DNA from: Paenibacillus sp. FSL R5-0517 | GTDB taxonomy: Bacteria > Bacillota > Bacilli > Paenibacillales > Paenibacillaceae | NCBI RefSeq assembly: GCF_037974355.1 | Contig: NZ_CP150235.1 | Location: 2,790,001-2,854,000, forward strand | Direction of reading: 5' to 3' | DNA: 64,000 bases | Shown: positions 9,482 through 18,819 of the stretch, piece by piece | Numbering within the stretch: the first letter of the stretch is position 1 | Layout of the letters: each line of letters opens with the position of its first letter | Position numbers and translations under genes: made by a program | The notes under the pieces: model-generated | Databases searched by the model: none | Told to the model about the DNA's origin: nothing | Seen by the model: the letters and a program-made list of their open reading frames with translations, nothing else

Positions 9482-9529
9482 ACCGTCTGTTGCCCACACC
9501 ACATGTAGGGAGAACAGACGGTTTTTTTT
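9482..9529 (+). terminator. Rho-independent terminator after the dctA-type gene
   Basis: ACCGTCTGTT pairs with AACAGACGGT, followed by eight T. Confidence 0.9.
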
Positions 9530-9644
9530 GTGCCAATACAGATATCATGGAGTTCACGAACGCTGATTCCAAAATAAATGTTACAGAGGAAAGGTTTATG
9601 GGGAATGTGTAGAAGAGGCGAAGAATAACCATATTATAGTTTCA

Positions 9645-9675
9645 ACTTGTATATACATGTTTAGTTATGTAATAT
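9645..9675 (+). promoter_or_regulatory. treA promoter with probable TreR operator
   Basis: The 16-base near-palindrome ACTTGTATATACATGT (9645-9660, one mismatched pair) resembles the TTGTATATACAA-type operator of TreR, the GntR-family trehalose repressor. It overlaps a -35 TTGTAT (9647-9652), which is 17 bases from a -10 TAATAT (9670-9675). Binding here would block polymerase. No treR gene lies beside it in this window. Confidence 0.65.
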
Positions 9676-9735
9676 AGATATGAAGTTAACCGAGAACATC
9701 ACATGAGAGCATTACAATTTATTGGAGGCGTTAAC

Positions 9736-11457
9736 ATGAGTTCTAACAATACAACTCCGTCATCTTGGTGGAAGACATCAACGGTGTATCAGGTCTATCC
9801 GAAGAGTTTTAATGATACAACCGGATCGGGTACCGGAGATATTCGTGGATTAACCGAGAAGCTTGATTATTTGCAGCATCTGGGTATCGATATTGTGTGG
9901 TTGCAGCCGGTATATGTATCCCCGCAACATGATAATGGATATGACGTAGCGGACTATTACCGGATTAATCCGGATTATGGGACGATGGAGGATTTTGACG
10001 AGCTGTTGAAAGGTCTGAAGGCTCGCGATATGAAACTGATGATTGATATCGTGGTGAATCACTCTTCGACCGATCATGAGTGGTTCCAGCAATCCCGCTC
10101 TTCCAAGGATAATCCGTATCGGGATTATTATATTTGGAAAGATCCTGCCCCGGATGGCGGTGTGCCGAACAACTGGCAATCCAAGTTCGGTGGACCTGCT
10201 TGGCAGTATGACGAACTGACGGGACAATATTTCCTGACTTTATTTGATAAAACGCAGGCAGATCTGAATTGGGAGAATGAGGAAGTACGCAAAGCAGTAC
10301 GGGATATGATTAAGTTTTGGGCTGAAAAGGGTGTAGACGGTTTCCGTATGGACGTGATCAACCTAATCTCCAAAGATCAGCGCTTCCCGGATGACGATGG
10401 CAGCGTATCACCTGGTGATGGACGCAAGTACTACACGGATGGACCGCGTGTACATGAATATATCACCGAGATGTACGACGAAGTATTCGGACCGTACAAC
10501 ATGGTGACTGTCGGAGAAATGTCCTCCACAACACTGGAACATTGTATCCGATATTCGAACCCGGCTTCCCGGGAGTTTTCAATGACGTTCAACTTCCATC
10601 ACCTGAAAGTGGATTATCCGAATGGTCAGAAGTGGGAACTGATGCCGTATGATTTTGAAGCGATGAAGCAGCTCTTCAGTGAGTGGCAGACAGGCATGCA
10701 GGCGGGTGGAGGATGGAACGCGCTGTTCCTGAATAACCATGATCAGCCGCGAGCACTGTCCCGATTCGCTGATGATGGTGACTATCGTGCCGAGAGTGCC
10801 AAGATGCTCGCGACAACGATACACGGAATGCAAGGTACGCCTTATGTATACCAGGGTGAAGAGATCGGAATGCCGAATCCAGTCTGGAATGACGTTAGCG
10901 AGTTCCGCGATATCGAATCGACGAACATGTACCGCTTGCTTCAGGAAGAACGAGGGAAATCAGCGGAGGAAGCGTTCGAGATCGTGAAGGAGCGTTCCCG
11001 GGACAACTCCCGCACACCGATGCAATGGAATGGAAGTCAGAACGCCGGCTTCACTACGGGAACACCTTGGCTGAAGGTGGATGAGCGGTATCCTTCCATT
11101 CACGTGGAACAGCAGCTGGCTGACCCGGATTCGATCTACTACCATTACCGCAGATTGATTGCCCTGCGTAAACAGGTAAACGTGCTGATCGACGGTCTGT
11201 ATGAACGCTTGGATGATGCCCACCCGGATGTATTTGCGTACGCACGGACCAATGGAAGTGAAACCCTGATTGTTGTATCCAACTTCAGTAAACGAGACGT
11301 CACGTTCTCGCTTCCGGAAGCGGTCTGGAATGATCACATTGCAGGCAAATCAGCTGAATTACTCATTGGTAATACAGAGGCGGCCCCTGCTCTGACGCAG
11401 GAAATCTTGCTCAGTCCGTATGCATCCTATATGTGGCTTGTACCACAACAGGACTAA
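9736..11457 (+). CDS. treA: Trehalose-6-phosphate hydrolase (phosphotrehalase)
   Basis: The 573-residue GH13 enzyme splits trehalose 6-phosphate into glucose and glucose 6-phosphate in the cytoplasm. Catalytic residues are Asp206 (GFRMDVINLIS), Glu261 (VTVGEMSSTT) and Asp336 (LNNHDQPRAL). The segment GDGRKYYTDGPRVHEYI is characteristic of phosphotrehalases and separates it from plain oligo-1,6-glucosidases. The start is ATG at 9736, set by SD TTGGAGGCG (9723-9730); an earlier in-frame ATG at 9703 has no SD. It is followed after 28 bases by the trehalose PTS gene, which would deliver its substrate. Confidence 0.94.
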   Translation: MSSNNTTPSSWWKTSTVYQVYPKSFNDTTGSGTGDIRGLTEKLDYLQHLGIDIVWLQPVYVSPQHDNGYDVADYYRINPDYGTMEDFDELLKGLKARDMKLMIDIVVNHSSTDHEWFQQSRSSKDNPYRDYYIWKDPAPDGGVPNNWQSKFGGPAWQYDELTGQYFLTLFDKTQADLNWENEEVRKAVRDMIKFWAEKGVDGFRMDVINLISKDQRFPDDDGSVSPGDGRKYYTDGPRVHEYITEMYDEVFGPYNMVTVGEMSSTTLEHCIRYSNPASREFSMTFNFHHLKVDYPNGQKWELMPYDFEAMKQLFSEWQTGMQAGGGWNALFLNNHDQPRALSRFADDGDYRAESAKMLATTIHGMQGTPYVYQGEEIGMPNPVWNDVSEFRDIESTNMYRLLQEERGKSAEEAFEIVKERSRDNSRTPMQWNGSQNAGFTTGTPWLKVDERYPSIHVEQQLADPDSIYYHYRRLIALRKQVNVLIDGLYERLDDAHPDVFAYARTNGSETLIVVSNFSKRDVTFSLPEAVWNDHIAGKSAELLIGNTEAAPALTQEILLSPYASYMWLVPQQD

Positions 11458-11485
11458 TCATATTTTATAAATAGGAAGTGACACT

Positions 11486-13504
11486 ATGGCAATTGATAAA
11501 AAACAGGTTGAGGAGATCGTCCGGGCAGTCGGCGGCAAAGAGAATATTGAAGCTGCAACACACTGTGTTACACGACTCCGGTTTGCCTTGCATGATGAGA
11601 GTAAAGTGGATACCGAAAGCCTGGATCAGAATGATCTGGTTAAAGGACAGTTCTCTTCCCAGGGACAATTCCAGGTCGTTATTGGGCCTGGTCTGGTGGA
11701 TAAGGTCTATGATGAGATGATTCAGATTACCGGTGGAGATCGTTCTTCCAAGGATGATGTGAAGGCGGTTGCTGGTAAAAAGCAAAATCCAATTCAGCGA
11801 GCGATTAAAACACTCTCGGATATTTTCATTCCAATCTTGCCAGCGATCATCACGGCAGGTCTTTTGCTCGGGATTAATAACATTCTGACAGGTCCAGGCA
11901 TTTTCTTTGATGGAAAATCACTGGTGGATGTCTACCCAGCCTGGAAAGATCTTGCGTCCATTATTAATACGATTGCAAGTACAGCCTTCACGTTCCTGCC
12001 GGCTCTCATTGGTTGGGCAGCTGTAAAAAGGTTCGGCGGCAGTCCGCTGCTCGGGATCGTGCTTGGTCTCATTCTGGTACATCCCGATCTGCTGAGTGCA
12101 TACGGTTATGCTGATGCCGTGAATAATGGCACAGTACCAACATGGAATTTGTTTGGTTGGGAGATTGAGAAGATCGGTTACCAAGGGCAGGTTCTGCCGG
12201 TACTGGTATCGGCCTATCTGCTTGCGAAGATGGAAATTTTCCTGAACAAAAGAGTTCATGATTCGATTAAACTGCTGGTCGTTGCACCAGTTACATTGCT
12301 GATTACCGGATTCCTGGCATTTACGATTATTGGACCGGTTACATTCGCCATTGCGAATGCAATTACATCCGGCTTGATCTATGTATACGATTCATACGCG
12401 GCGCTGGGTGGTCTGATCTACGGTGGTCTATATGCTCTGCTCGTCATCACCGGTATGCATCACACATTCCTTGCGGTGGATGTTCAGCTCATTGGTAGCC
12501 AGGGTGGTACGTTCCTGTGGCCGATGCTGGCATTGTCCAATATCGCACAAGGTTCAGCGGCACTTGCGATGATGCTTGTCCTGCGTGAGAAGAAAATGAG
12601 AGGACTTGCGGCAACATCCTCGGTGTCGGCCTTCCTCGGGGTTACTGAGCCGGCGATCTTCGGAGTAAATATCCGTTACCGTTATCCGTTTATCTTCGGT
12701 ATGGTCGGTTCCGCAATTGGTGGTGTGCTGCTGACGATCAATAATGTTCAGGCAACTTCCATCGGTGTAGGTGGTGTACCGGGCTTCCTGTCGATTTTCC
12801 CGAACAAGTGGGGCGTCTTCTTCATCGGCATGGCGATCGTCTTGGTGGTACCGTTTGTACTGACGGTCCTTTTTGGCAGAGCCAAACTGAGAAAAGAAGA
12901 TCGTAATGCAAGCAACGGAACGGATGCTGAGCCTACAGCGGCTACATCGCAATCTGCTTCGGCGGTTACCTCTTCCACTGCCAAAACTGAACCAAACCAG
13001 CGCACACGTAGTGCAGCTCAAGTAGGGGACGAAGCAGTGAATACGCTGGAAATTATGGCACCATTAACAGGCCAGGCCGTGTCACTGGAGCAAGTACCTG
13101 ATCCGGCTTTTGCCGAGAAACAGATGGGTGAAGGTGTAGCCATTGAGCCTTCCGGCAACCTGGTCGTAGCTCCGTTCGATGCTCAAGTCGCTCATGTGAT
13201 CAAGAGTAAACATGCCGTGATTCTTGAACACGCGAGTGGACTACAAGTTCTGATCCATGTCGGGATTAATACGGTATCGCTCAAGGGTGAAGGTTTCAAC
13301 ATGCATGTCGAAGCTGGCGAGCACGTAAAGGCTGGGCAAAAGTTGTTGGAATTTGATCGTAAGGTCATTGAAGATGCGGGATATCCGCTGATTACACCGA
13401 TTATCATTCCAGATGGCCAAGATATGGTTGAACGGGTAGAAGTCACAACAGGTGATGTTACCTCTAATCAAAATGGTGTGTTGAAGGTCCATCTGAAAGG
13501 TTAA
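11486..13504 (+). CDS. treP: Trehalose-specific PTS permease, EIIBCA
   Basis: The 672-residue membrane protein imports trehalose and phosphorylates it. Domains in order are EIIB (residues 1-90, with the phospho-cysteine in ATHCVTRLRF), EIIC (about 105-460, hydrophobic, including the SVSAFLGVTEPAIFGVNIRY signature), a Ser/Thr/Ala-rich linker (about 470-510), and a glucose-type EIIA (about 520-672, with the active histidine in VLIHVGINTVSLKGEGF). Many Bacillus TreP proteins lack EIIA and borrow it from PtsG; here it is fused, so the transporter needs only EI and HPr. The SD is AGGAAGTG. It is in an operon with treA. Confidence 0.93.
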   Translation: MAIDKKQVEEIVRAVGGKENIEAATHCVTRLRFALHDESKVDTESLDQNDLVKGQFSSQGQFQVVIGPGLVDKVYDEMIQITGGDRSSKDDVKAVAGKKQNPIQRAIKTLSDIFIPILPAIITAGLLLGINNILTGPGIFFDGKSLVDVYPAWKDLASIINTIASTAFTFLPALIGWAAVKRFGGSPLLGIVLGLILVHPDLLSAYGYADAVNNGTVPTWNLFGWEIEKIGYQGQVLPVLVSAYLLAKMEIFLNKRVHDSIKLLVVAPVTLLITGFLAFTIIGPVTFAIANAITSGLIYVYDSYAALGGLIYGGLYALLVITGMHHTFLAVDVQLIGSQGGTFLWPMLALSNIAQGSAALAMMLVLREKKMRGLAATSSVSAFLGVTEPAIFGVNIRYRYPFIFGMVGSAIGGVLLTINNVQATSIGVGGVPGFLSIFPNKWGVFFIGMAIVLVVPFVLTVLFGRAKLRKEDRNASNGTDAEPTAATSQSASAVTSSTAKTEPNQRTRSAAQVGDEAVNTLEIMAPLTGQAVSLEQVPDPAFAEKQMGEGVAIEPSGNLVVAPFDAQVAHVIKSKHAVILEHASGLQVLIHVGINTVSLKGEGFNMHVEAGEHVKAGQKLLEFDRKVIEDAGYPLITPIIIPDGQDMVERVEVTTGDVTSNQNGVLKVHLKG

Positions 13505-13521
13505 TTAAATATAACAACATG

Positions 13522-13551
13522 AAGGGGCTGCGTGATGTGCAGCTCCTTTTT
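13522..13551 (+). terminator. Rho-independent terminator of the treA-treP operon
   Basis: AAGGGGCTGC pairs with GCAGCTCCTT across a short loop, followed by a T run. Confidence 0.85.
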
Positions 13552-13631
13552 GCAGTATGATCGTTATTTCCATGGTTATCATGGTAAACTGTATATAAAA
13601 TGGAAGAATCACATTTTTGAAATACAGGTTC

Positions 13632-13900
13632 CTATATAAATTGAACTAAACATTTACACAAAACGGAGAGGACAGAGAGGACCTGAAGAAGCGGAGCTAA
13701 AAGCTTTCTGAAAGAAAGCTGCTTCGAAAGCATACACTTCGCCTGCAAGCTTTCTGCAAGAACGCTACATCGGAAACATATGCTATCCCCGGATTTACCC
13801 TTTATAAAAGGAATAAATAAATCTGGGGATAACAGCGATCGGAAGGTTGTTCTGTCATCGGAGTGTGCAGTGTAAATATTCTTTAGCTCATTTTATATAG
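13632..13900. repeat. Palindromic MITE-like element, copy 3 (269 bp)
   Basis: The left end CTATATAAATTGAACTAAA and right end TTTAGCTCATTTTATATAG are inverted repeats. The core GACAGAGAGGACCTGAAGAAG, AACAGCGATCGGAAGGTTG and the ATCCCCGGAT/ATCTGGGGAT hairpin match the other copies. This copy carries two AGCTTTC-type hairpin cassettes (near 13700 and 13750), the second diverged. It lies 80 bases before the SD of the following hydrolase gene. Confidence 0.85.
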
Positions 13901-13994
13901 TATGTTTTCTAATAAAACATGCTTCAGGCATGTTCGAGTGGTGGCGTTCATATGGTGGAGTAAGAGATCCTAGCGATCGATGAGGAGGAGAGCC

Positions 13995-14846
13995 ATGACA
14001 CGTATTGCGGTGATGGTCATTCATGGGCTGGGTATGCGGAAGGATGGGTACGCGGACAAGCTGATTACTTCTTTGCATAAGGAATTGGACAAGGTGATGG
14101 TCTTGCCTGGAGCCTCCAAACAGATGCTGGATATTGAGCCCGTATATTGGGCGGATGTATTTGAGGAGCGGGAAGAGATGTTGTTTCAACAGCTCGTCAG
14201 CTCTCCGGGATTGAATTACCAGTCGCTGCGACGATTTGTCATCCATTACCTGGCTGACGCGGTTGCATATCAACCTGTGGAAAATCAAGGCCATAACTAT
14301 GATGCCGTACATCGAACGTTGAATCAGGCGATGCATACCCTTGCACAGCGTAACGGACCCGAAGCTCCGCTCTGTGTAGTTGCCCATAGTTTGGGTGCCG
14401 TAATCGCGAGTAACTTCTTCTATGATCTGCAATATCCGTCCAGTCGTATTCCTGAGGTTGTGGATGTGAGCTCGGCGTTGGAGCGGGGGGATACGCTTAC
14501 TAATTTTTACTCGTTTGGTACAACCCTGCCTTTATGGAGTTTGCGTTACCATGACTTTAGTTGCCCAATTCAGGTGCCCTCTGCCCAGGTGAATCAGTAT
14601 TATGCCGGACTGGAAGGGGAGTGGGTGAACTTCTACGATCGGGATGATATTCTGGGTTATCCATTACGCCCCATTGATCCGGCTTATGAGAAAGCGGTCA
14701 AAGAAGACATTGAAGTGAACTCCGGCGGCGTAGCTATGAGTTGGAATCCGCTAAGCCATGGAGGGTATTTTTCCAATCGAAGCATGAATCGGAGAATCGC
14801 GCAGGGGCTTGCACGAACCTGGACCTGGATAAATCGTTCAATATAA
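13995..14846 (+). CDS. Alpha/beta-hydrolase, lipase-like
   Basis: The 283-residue protein has the opening strand RIAVMVIHGLGMRKDGYADKL and the nucleophile elbow LCVVAHSLGAVIASNFF, with Ser in A-H-S-L-G, as in lipase-like serine hydrolases. A histidine near the C terminus (NPLSHGGYFSN) is a plausible catalytic partner. No signal peptide is seen, so it should be cytoplasmic. The start is ATG at 13995 with SD AGGAGG at 13983-13988; an in-frame ATG at 13980 lies before the SD. The substrate is unknown. Confidence 0.75.
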   Translation: MTRIAVMVIHGLGMRKDGYADKLITSLHKELDKVMVLPGASKQMLDIEPVYWADVFEEREEMLFQQLVSSPGLNYQSLRRFVIHYLADAVAYQPVENQGHNYDAVHRTLNQAMHTLAQRNGPEAPLCVVAHSLGAVIASNFFYDLQYPSSRIPEVVDVSSALERGDTLTNFYSFGTTLPLWSLRYHDFSCPIQVPSAQVNQYYAGLEGEWVNFYDRDDILGYPLRPIDPAYEKAVKEDIEVNSGGVAMSWNPLSHGGYFSNRSMNRRIAQGLARTWTWINRSI

Positions 14847-14944
14847 AAGATTATTACTTCATCCCATCTTCTTGATACTGAAAACCGATCTTTTTGAACA
14901 TGTATTGTAAGTACTATAAGTATTGAAATGAGGAGGGAATACGT

Positions 14945-15223
14945 ATGGAATGCAGGACAGGCTGTGCCGCATGTTGTATCGCCATTTCCATATCATCACC
15001 GATACCGGGCATGGCTCATGGCAAGCCGGCAGGTGTACGTTGTGTGCAGCTTACAGATGATAATCGCTGCGGAATTTTTGGCCAAAAAGAGCGACCTGCC
15101 GTATGCAGTGGATTGCAGGCTGAGGAAGAGATGTGCGGTAGCACCGATCAGGAAGCATTTGATATTCTAACCTGGTTGGAGCAAGAAACTGCACCGACTG
15201 TCATTGCACCGAAAGTCGTTTGA
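14945..15223 (+). CDS. YkgJ-family cysteine-cluster protein
   Basis: The 92-residue protein carries the CxxxCxxCC pattern (CRTGCAACCIAIS) at the N terminus and further cysteines in DNRCGIF, PAVCSG and EMCGS. These are the probable zinc or iron-sulfur ligands of the YkgJ (CxxCxxCC) family. The function of the family is unknown. SD GAGGAGGG precedes the ATG. It sits between a hydrolase gene and a small membrane-protein gene on the same strand. Confidence 0.8.
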   Translation: MECRTGCAACCIAISISSPIPGMAHGKPAGVRCVQLTDDNRCGIFGQKERPAVCSGLQAEEEMCGSTDQEAFDILTWLEQETAPTVIAPKVV

Positions 15224-15299
15224 TTGACTTGTTTTAATTAAATAGGATAATTATACTTAATATGGAAGAAGGTAGATCTGGAGAGGAGATGCGAATACA

Positions 15300-15503
15300 A
15301 TGGGGCTTGTTAAACGTTTTGTATTGGTTGTTGTGAATATGATCGGAGAGTTATGGATGGGCTTTTACCGACGTAACTCGGATTATTATGACCATCAGAC
15401 TTCGGGGTCCAAGAGCAAGATGGGGTATTATGCATTTATTATTGGGGCAACGGTAGTTACGGTAGGCATTGTGGGCTGGATGTACAATCGAATTTATTCA
15501 TAG
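15300..15503 (+). CDS. Small single-span membrane protein, unknown
   Basis: I do not recognise a family. The 67-residue product has a hydrophobic N-terminal stretch (VKRFVLVVVNMIGELWMGFY), a short polar middle with YYDHQTSGSKSK, and a clear C-terminal transmembrane helix (FIIGATVVTVGIVGWMYN). The SD GAGAGGAGATG lies ahead of the ATG, which argues for real translation. The spacing to the upstream YkgJ gene is 76 bases; co-transcription is possible. Confidence 0.6.
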   Translation: MGLVKRFVLVVVNMIGELWMGFYRRNSDYYDHQTSGSKSKMGYYAFIIGATVVTVGIVGWMYNRIYS

Positions 15504-15563
15504 GTCGTCATTTTGCTTATGATCGAACATGCCTAATGTCGCTGAAGTGAAGTCTGTACAAAT

Positions 15564-15609
15564 AAAAGAGAGTATCCGCAGGATGTGATATCAAGAGGGT
15601 ACTCTCTTT
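15564..15609. terminator. Bidirectional terminator between convergent genes
   Basis: AAAGAGAGTATCC pairs with GGGTACTCTCTTT. It lies between the plus-strand small membrane protein gene and the minus-strand MFS gene. Confidence 0.75.
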
Positions 15610-15642
15610 GGCATGGGAACAATCATGCTGTTATTGTCCAGT

Positions 15643-16956
15643 TCATGCTTCTCTTGCGAGAGAGGCAGCCGAAGGCTTGGGTTCTCTGAACATTACGTAG
15701 TACATCAATGATGAAATGACATATAAACTGCCTGTGATGCTGAATGTGATCGCGTAACCCCAGTACGTTCCGTATGTGGTGACCAGATGGGATTGAACAG
15801 GGCCCATGGTAGCCCATCCAATCATGAAAGCTGTCTGCATCAGTGAATTGGCGATCCCGCGGCGCTTGTCCGAGATGCGATCCACCAGGATGGCTGAATG
15901 AATGGGATTGGCTGCATTCATCAACGCTTGTCTGAATAAGAAACTCAATGAAGCGATGAACAGCAGGTTGGTGAAACCTGTTAATAGAAGGAAGGGCAGC
16001 GACATAACCTGGAAAATGACTACGGCTCGTACACTCCCGACCCTTGCGGCCAGGGTAGGACCAATTAGCATGGATACTATCGTCATAATCTGACCAAGTG
16101 CAATCAGCAGACTCATGCCACTCAGAGATACCGAGAAGCGATTGGTGAAATACAGATTTAGGTATGGGACAACCAGTCCTGAACCTAATCCGATTAATAA
16201 CTGGGTTACTACAAACTGACCAATCAGTCGGGAATCTTTTTTCTTGGTGACTGAATCATTTGTGCTTACGGTATTTGTCAAACGTTCTTTAAGATCTGCA
16301 TTGGGTTGAGGATCAGATTGCGCCGAAGTGGTTGTCTGCGGGACGGCCTTGTCCTCGGTTACAAATAACAGTGGAATGAATGCAGCGAGTGTTGCTGCAC
16401 CACCAACAAATAATACCGTCTGAAGTCCCGTCACTTTGGCGAGTCCTGCCGTATGTAACAAATCTGCGAATACACCGCCACCTAGGCTACCAAGCACCTG
16501 GGAAGCAAGCACAAGGGATGAATAATAACTGAACATCTTCAGCCGCTGGCTTTTCTTGACGTTTTCCGCTAGATAAGGAATGGCCAGTACTTGGAATACA
16601 CCAGCGAAAAGGCCGGAAAATACCGCGAACCAGATCAGTCCTGTAGCTGAATAATCGAAGGAGCGTCCGATCAGGAAGATTCCGCTGAACAACGCCCCGG
16701 TAATGAGCAGCCGCTTGCGACTGAACAGATCACCACATAGACCGATAGGAACAAACATAATGGCTGTTGCGAGTGATTGAATACTTACGATCTGGCCGTT
16801 CATTGTATCATTATAACCCAGCCCCTGAATGTACAGATTGTACAAGACAGAGAACATGCCATTTCCGATCTGATACAGAATGCTTGCCAGGAAAAAAAGT
16901 TGAATATTGCGGGACCAGCCGCGAATTTCAGCATGAATCTGTTGTAAAACTCTCAA
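15643..16956 (-). CDS. Major facilitator superfamily transporter
   Basis: The 437-residue protein has about 12 transmembrane helices in two halves, with a polar central loop of roughly 45 residues (ending around DERLTNTVSTNDSVTKKKD). The loop between helices 2 and 3 carries GLCGDLFSRKRLL, the MFS motif. The start is TTG at 16956, preceded by SD GGAGGG with 7-base spacing. It lies 77 bases downstream of the O-methyltransferase gene on the same strand, so both probably belong to one operon facing away from a LysR regulator. Efflux of a methylated or toxic compound is possible but not shown. Confidence 0.82.
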   Translation of the reverse strand: MRVLQQIHAEIRGWSRNIQLFFLASILYQIGNGMFSVLYNLYIQGLGYNDTMNGQIVSIQSLATAIMFVPIGLCGDLFSRKRLLITGALFSGIFLIGRSFDYSATGLIWFAVFSGLFAGVFQVLAIPYLAENVKKSQRLKMFSYYSSLVLASQVLGSLGGGVFADLLHTAGLAKVTGLQTVLFVGGAATLAAFIPLLFVTEDKAVPQTTTSAQSDPQPNADLKERLTNTVSTNDSVTKKKDSRLIGQFVVTQLLIGLGSGLVVPYLNLYFTNRFSVSLSGMSLLIALGQIMTIVSMLIGPTLAARVGSVRAVVIFQVMSLPFLLLTGFTNLLFIASLSFLFRQALMNAANPIHSAILVDRISDKRRGIANSLMQTAFMIGWATMGPVQSHLVTTYGTYWGYAITFSITGSLYVISSLMYYVMFREPKPSAASLAREA

Positions 16957-17033
16957 GTGGTTCCCTCCAGTCTGCCTGTGCAGTCATTCCAGTTTAACAG
17001 GAAAGGGGAATTTGCGGAAGAATTGACCACTGT

Positions 17034-17738
17034 TTATTTTGGTTCAGGGTTATCCAACACACGAGCAATGACGAATCCATCGTAACCTTTGCTTCCCACC
17101 GTTTGCAGTGCTGTAGCTTCAAGCCGGGGGTGATCCGCGATTAACTGCAGGAATGATCGAACGCCTTGAACTCTGGGGTCCGTGCTGTCCGTGCGAATCA
17201 CTTCACCGTCTCTGACGATATTGTCACCAATAATAAGACTTCCCGGTCGAGTCAGTCTCAGGGCCCATCTCAGATAATCGGGATTACTCGGTTTGTCAGC
17301 ATCGATGAAGATCATATCAAACGGTTCCCTGTATTCTTCCTGAACATCGGGAAGGGTGATTAAGGCAGGACCAACTCTCAGATCAACTTTGTGCATAAGT
17401 CCTGCACGTGTGATATTGGTTCGCGCCAAGTCCGCATGGCGTGATTCCGATTCCAGGGAGACGATACGTCCGTGTTCCGGCAGCGTTCTTGCCATCCAGA
17501 TGGTACTATAGCCCCCTAATGTGCCGATTTCAAGTACACGGGATGCGCCTTGGATTTGCAGCAGAAGCTGGAGTAACTTTCCTTGATTGGGTGTTACGTC
17601 ATGAGCGGGCAGTCCAGCTTCGGCATTGGTTTGCAATGTTTGCTCCAGCAGGGAATCGGAGGGGATCAGCAGATCGTTCATGTAGTCATCGACTTGGGTC
17701 CAGGTATGCTGGAGATCGGTTGTATTTGTATTTTTCAT
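17034..17738 (-). CDS. SAM-dependent O-methyltransferase, family 3
   Basis: The 234-residue protein fits the class I O-methyltransferases related to catechol and caffeoyl-CoA methyltransferases. The SAM motif VLEIGTLGGYSTIWMAR and the metal-binding aspartates in MIFIDADKPSNPDYLRWAL are present, as is the later IIGDNIVRDGEV segment. The start is ATG at 17738, after SD AAGGAAGG; an in-frame ATG at 17777 lacks an SD. It is divergent from the LysR gene, whose product is the likely regulator. The acceptor is unknown. Confidence 0.88.
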   Translation of the reverse strand: MKNTNTTDLQHTWTQVDDYMNDLLIPSDSLLEQTLQTNAEAGLPAHDVTPNQGKLLQLLLQIQGASRVLEIGTLGGYSTIWMARTLPEHGRIVSLESESRHADLARTNITRAGLMHKVDLRVGPALITLPDVQEEYREPFDMIFIDADKPSNPDYLRWALRLTRPGSLIIGDNIVRDGEVIRTDSTDPRVQGVRSFLQLIADHPRLEATALQTVGSKGYDGFVIARVLDNPEPK

Positions 17739-17875
17739 CTTCAATGTTCCTTCCTTGGTTCTTGTATTGGATTTCATAATTCAACTATAGCTGGAGTAAA
17801 TGTATAAATAAAATATATATTATGTATGTTAATATAAATTTAAGTTATGTATTTGATATGGAAGAGGTGTAACAC
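17739..17875. promoter_or_regulatory. Divergent AT-rich control region, O-methyltransferase / LysR
   Basis: These 137 bases separate oppositely oriented genes and are very AT-rich, with the ATAAATAAAATATATATTATGTATG stretch split by short inverted repeats such as TATATATTA. LysR proteins usually control such divergent promoters. I cannot assign the exact box. Confidence 0.4.
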
Positions 17876-18772
17876 ATGAATCTGCATGGATTACGATTAT
17901 TTCATGCCATCGTGAGATATGGCGGGGTCACTCGTGCCGCAGAGGAACTGAATATTAGTCAGCCTGCTGTATCTTCCCAGGTGAAAAAGTTTGAACGTGA
18001 ATTGGGAATTCAGCTTTTTGTTTCGGAGGGGAGAAAACTGGTGCTTACGGATGCAGGGATACAGTTAACAGGTTATGCGGAACGGCTGTTCATGCTGGAG
18101 CAGGATGTCGAGAATTTTGTGCAGGATTTTCGGGAGGGCAAAAAAGGACTGATCCGTCTTACTGCAACCTATTTGCCTTCAAATTTTCTATTGCCAGGCT
18201 GGATTGCGCGGTTCAAGCAAATGCACGAGGATGTAGAGATTGTTGTGAGTACAACCAATACCCGGATGGCATTTGACCAGTTACTTCGCTATGAGGCAGA
18301 GATTGCAGTGTATGGTGGGAGTGGTATTACACATGTGGGTGTCCAATGGGACGAATTGTTTGACGATGAGATGTGGTTTGTTGTGCACCCAGACCATCCG
18401 TATGCGGGCCAAGAAATTGAGCTGCATGAGATGATGGCAGAACCGTTCATCATGCGCGAAGAAGGCAGTGCTACTCGTGAGCGACTCGTGTCCCTATGCA
18501 CAACCAATAACCTGGCCGCTCCCCGCATTGCGCTTCAGTTCAACGGGCTGAATGAAACGATCAGTGCGGTGAAGGCAGGTTATGGGGCCAACTTCATATC
18601 TTCTTTGGTTGTGAAGGAAGATGTGCGGCAAGGTAAGCTCGCACGTGTGTTCGTTCGAGAAGTACAGCTGAGAAATACGGTTGCCGTATGTACACGAGCA
18701 GGGGAAGTGTTGTCACCTGCTGCACAGCATCTGGTCAAGTTTATTCGGCAAGAAGCTGCATTGATGAAATAA
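17876..18772 (+). CDS. LysR-family transcriptional regulator
   Basis: The 298-residue protein begins with the LysR winged helix-turn-helix (LHGLRLFHAIVRYGGVTRAAEELN, then ISQPAVSSQVKKFERELG, residues 1-60). It continues with a periplasmic-binding-like co-inducer domain (about 90-295). SD GAAGAGGTG precedes the ATG. It is transcribed away from the O-methyltransferase and MFS genes, which it probably regulates. No further regulatory partner is visible. Confidence 0.92.
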   Translation: MNLHGLRLFHAIVRYGGVTRAAEELNISQPAVSSQVKKFERELGIQLFVSEGRKLVLTDAGIQLTGYAERLFMLEQDVENFVQDFREGKKGLIRLTATYLPSNFLLPGWIARFKQMHEDVEIVVSTTNTRMAFDQLLRYEAEIAVYGGSGITHVGVQWDELFDDEMWFVVHPDHPYAGQEIELHEMMAEPFIMREEGSATRERLVSLCTTNNLAAPRIALQFNGLNETISAVKAGYGANFISSLVVKEDVRQGKLARVFVREVQLRNTVAVCTRAGEVLSPAAQHLVKFIRQEAALMK

Positions 18773-18819
18773 ATAGTGCGATTGCACTTAAAGGATTAAG
18801 AGGGTTGCTTATTCGGTAT

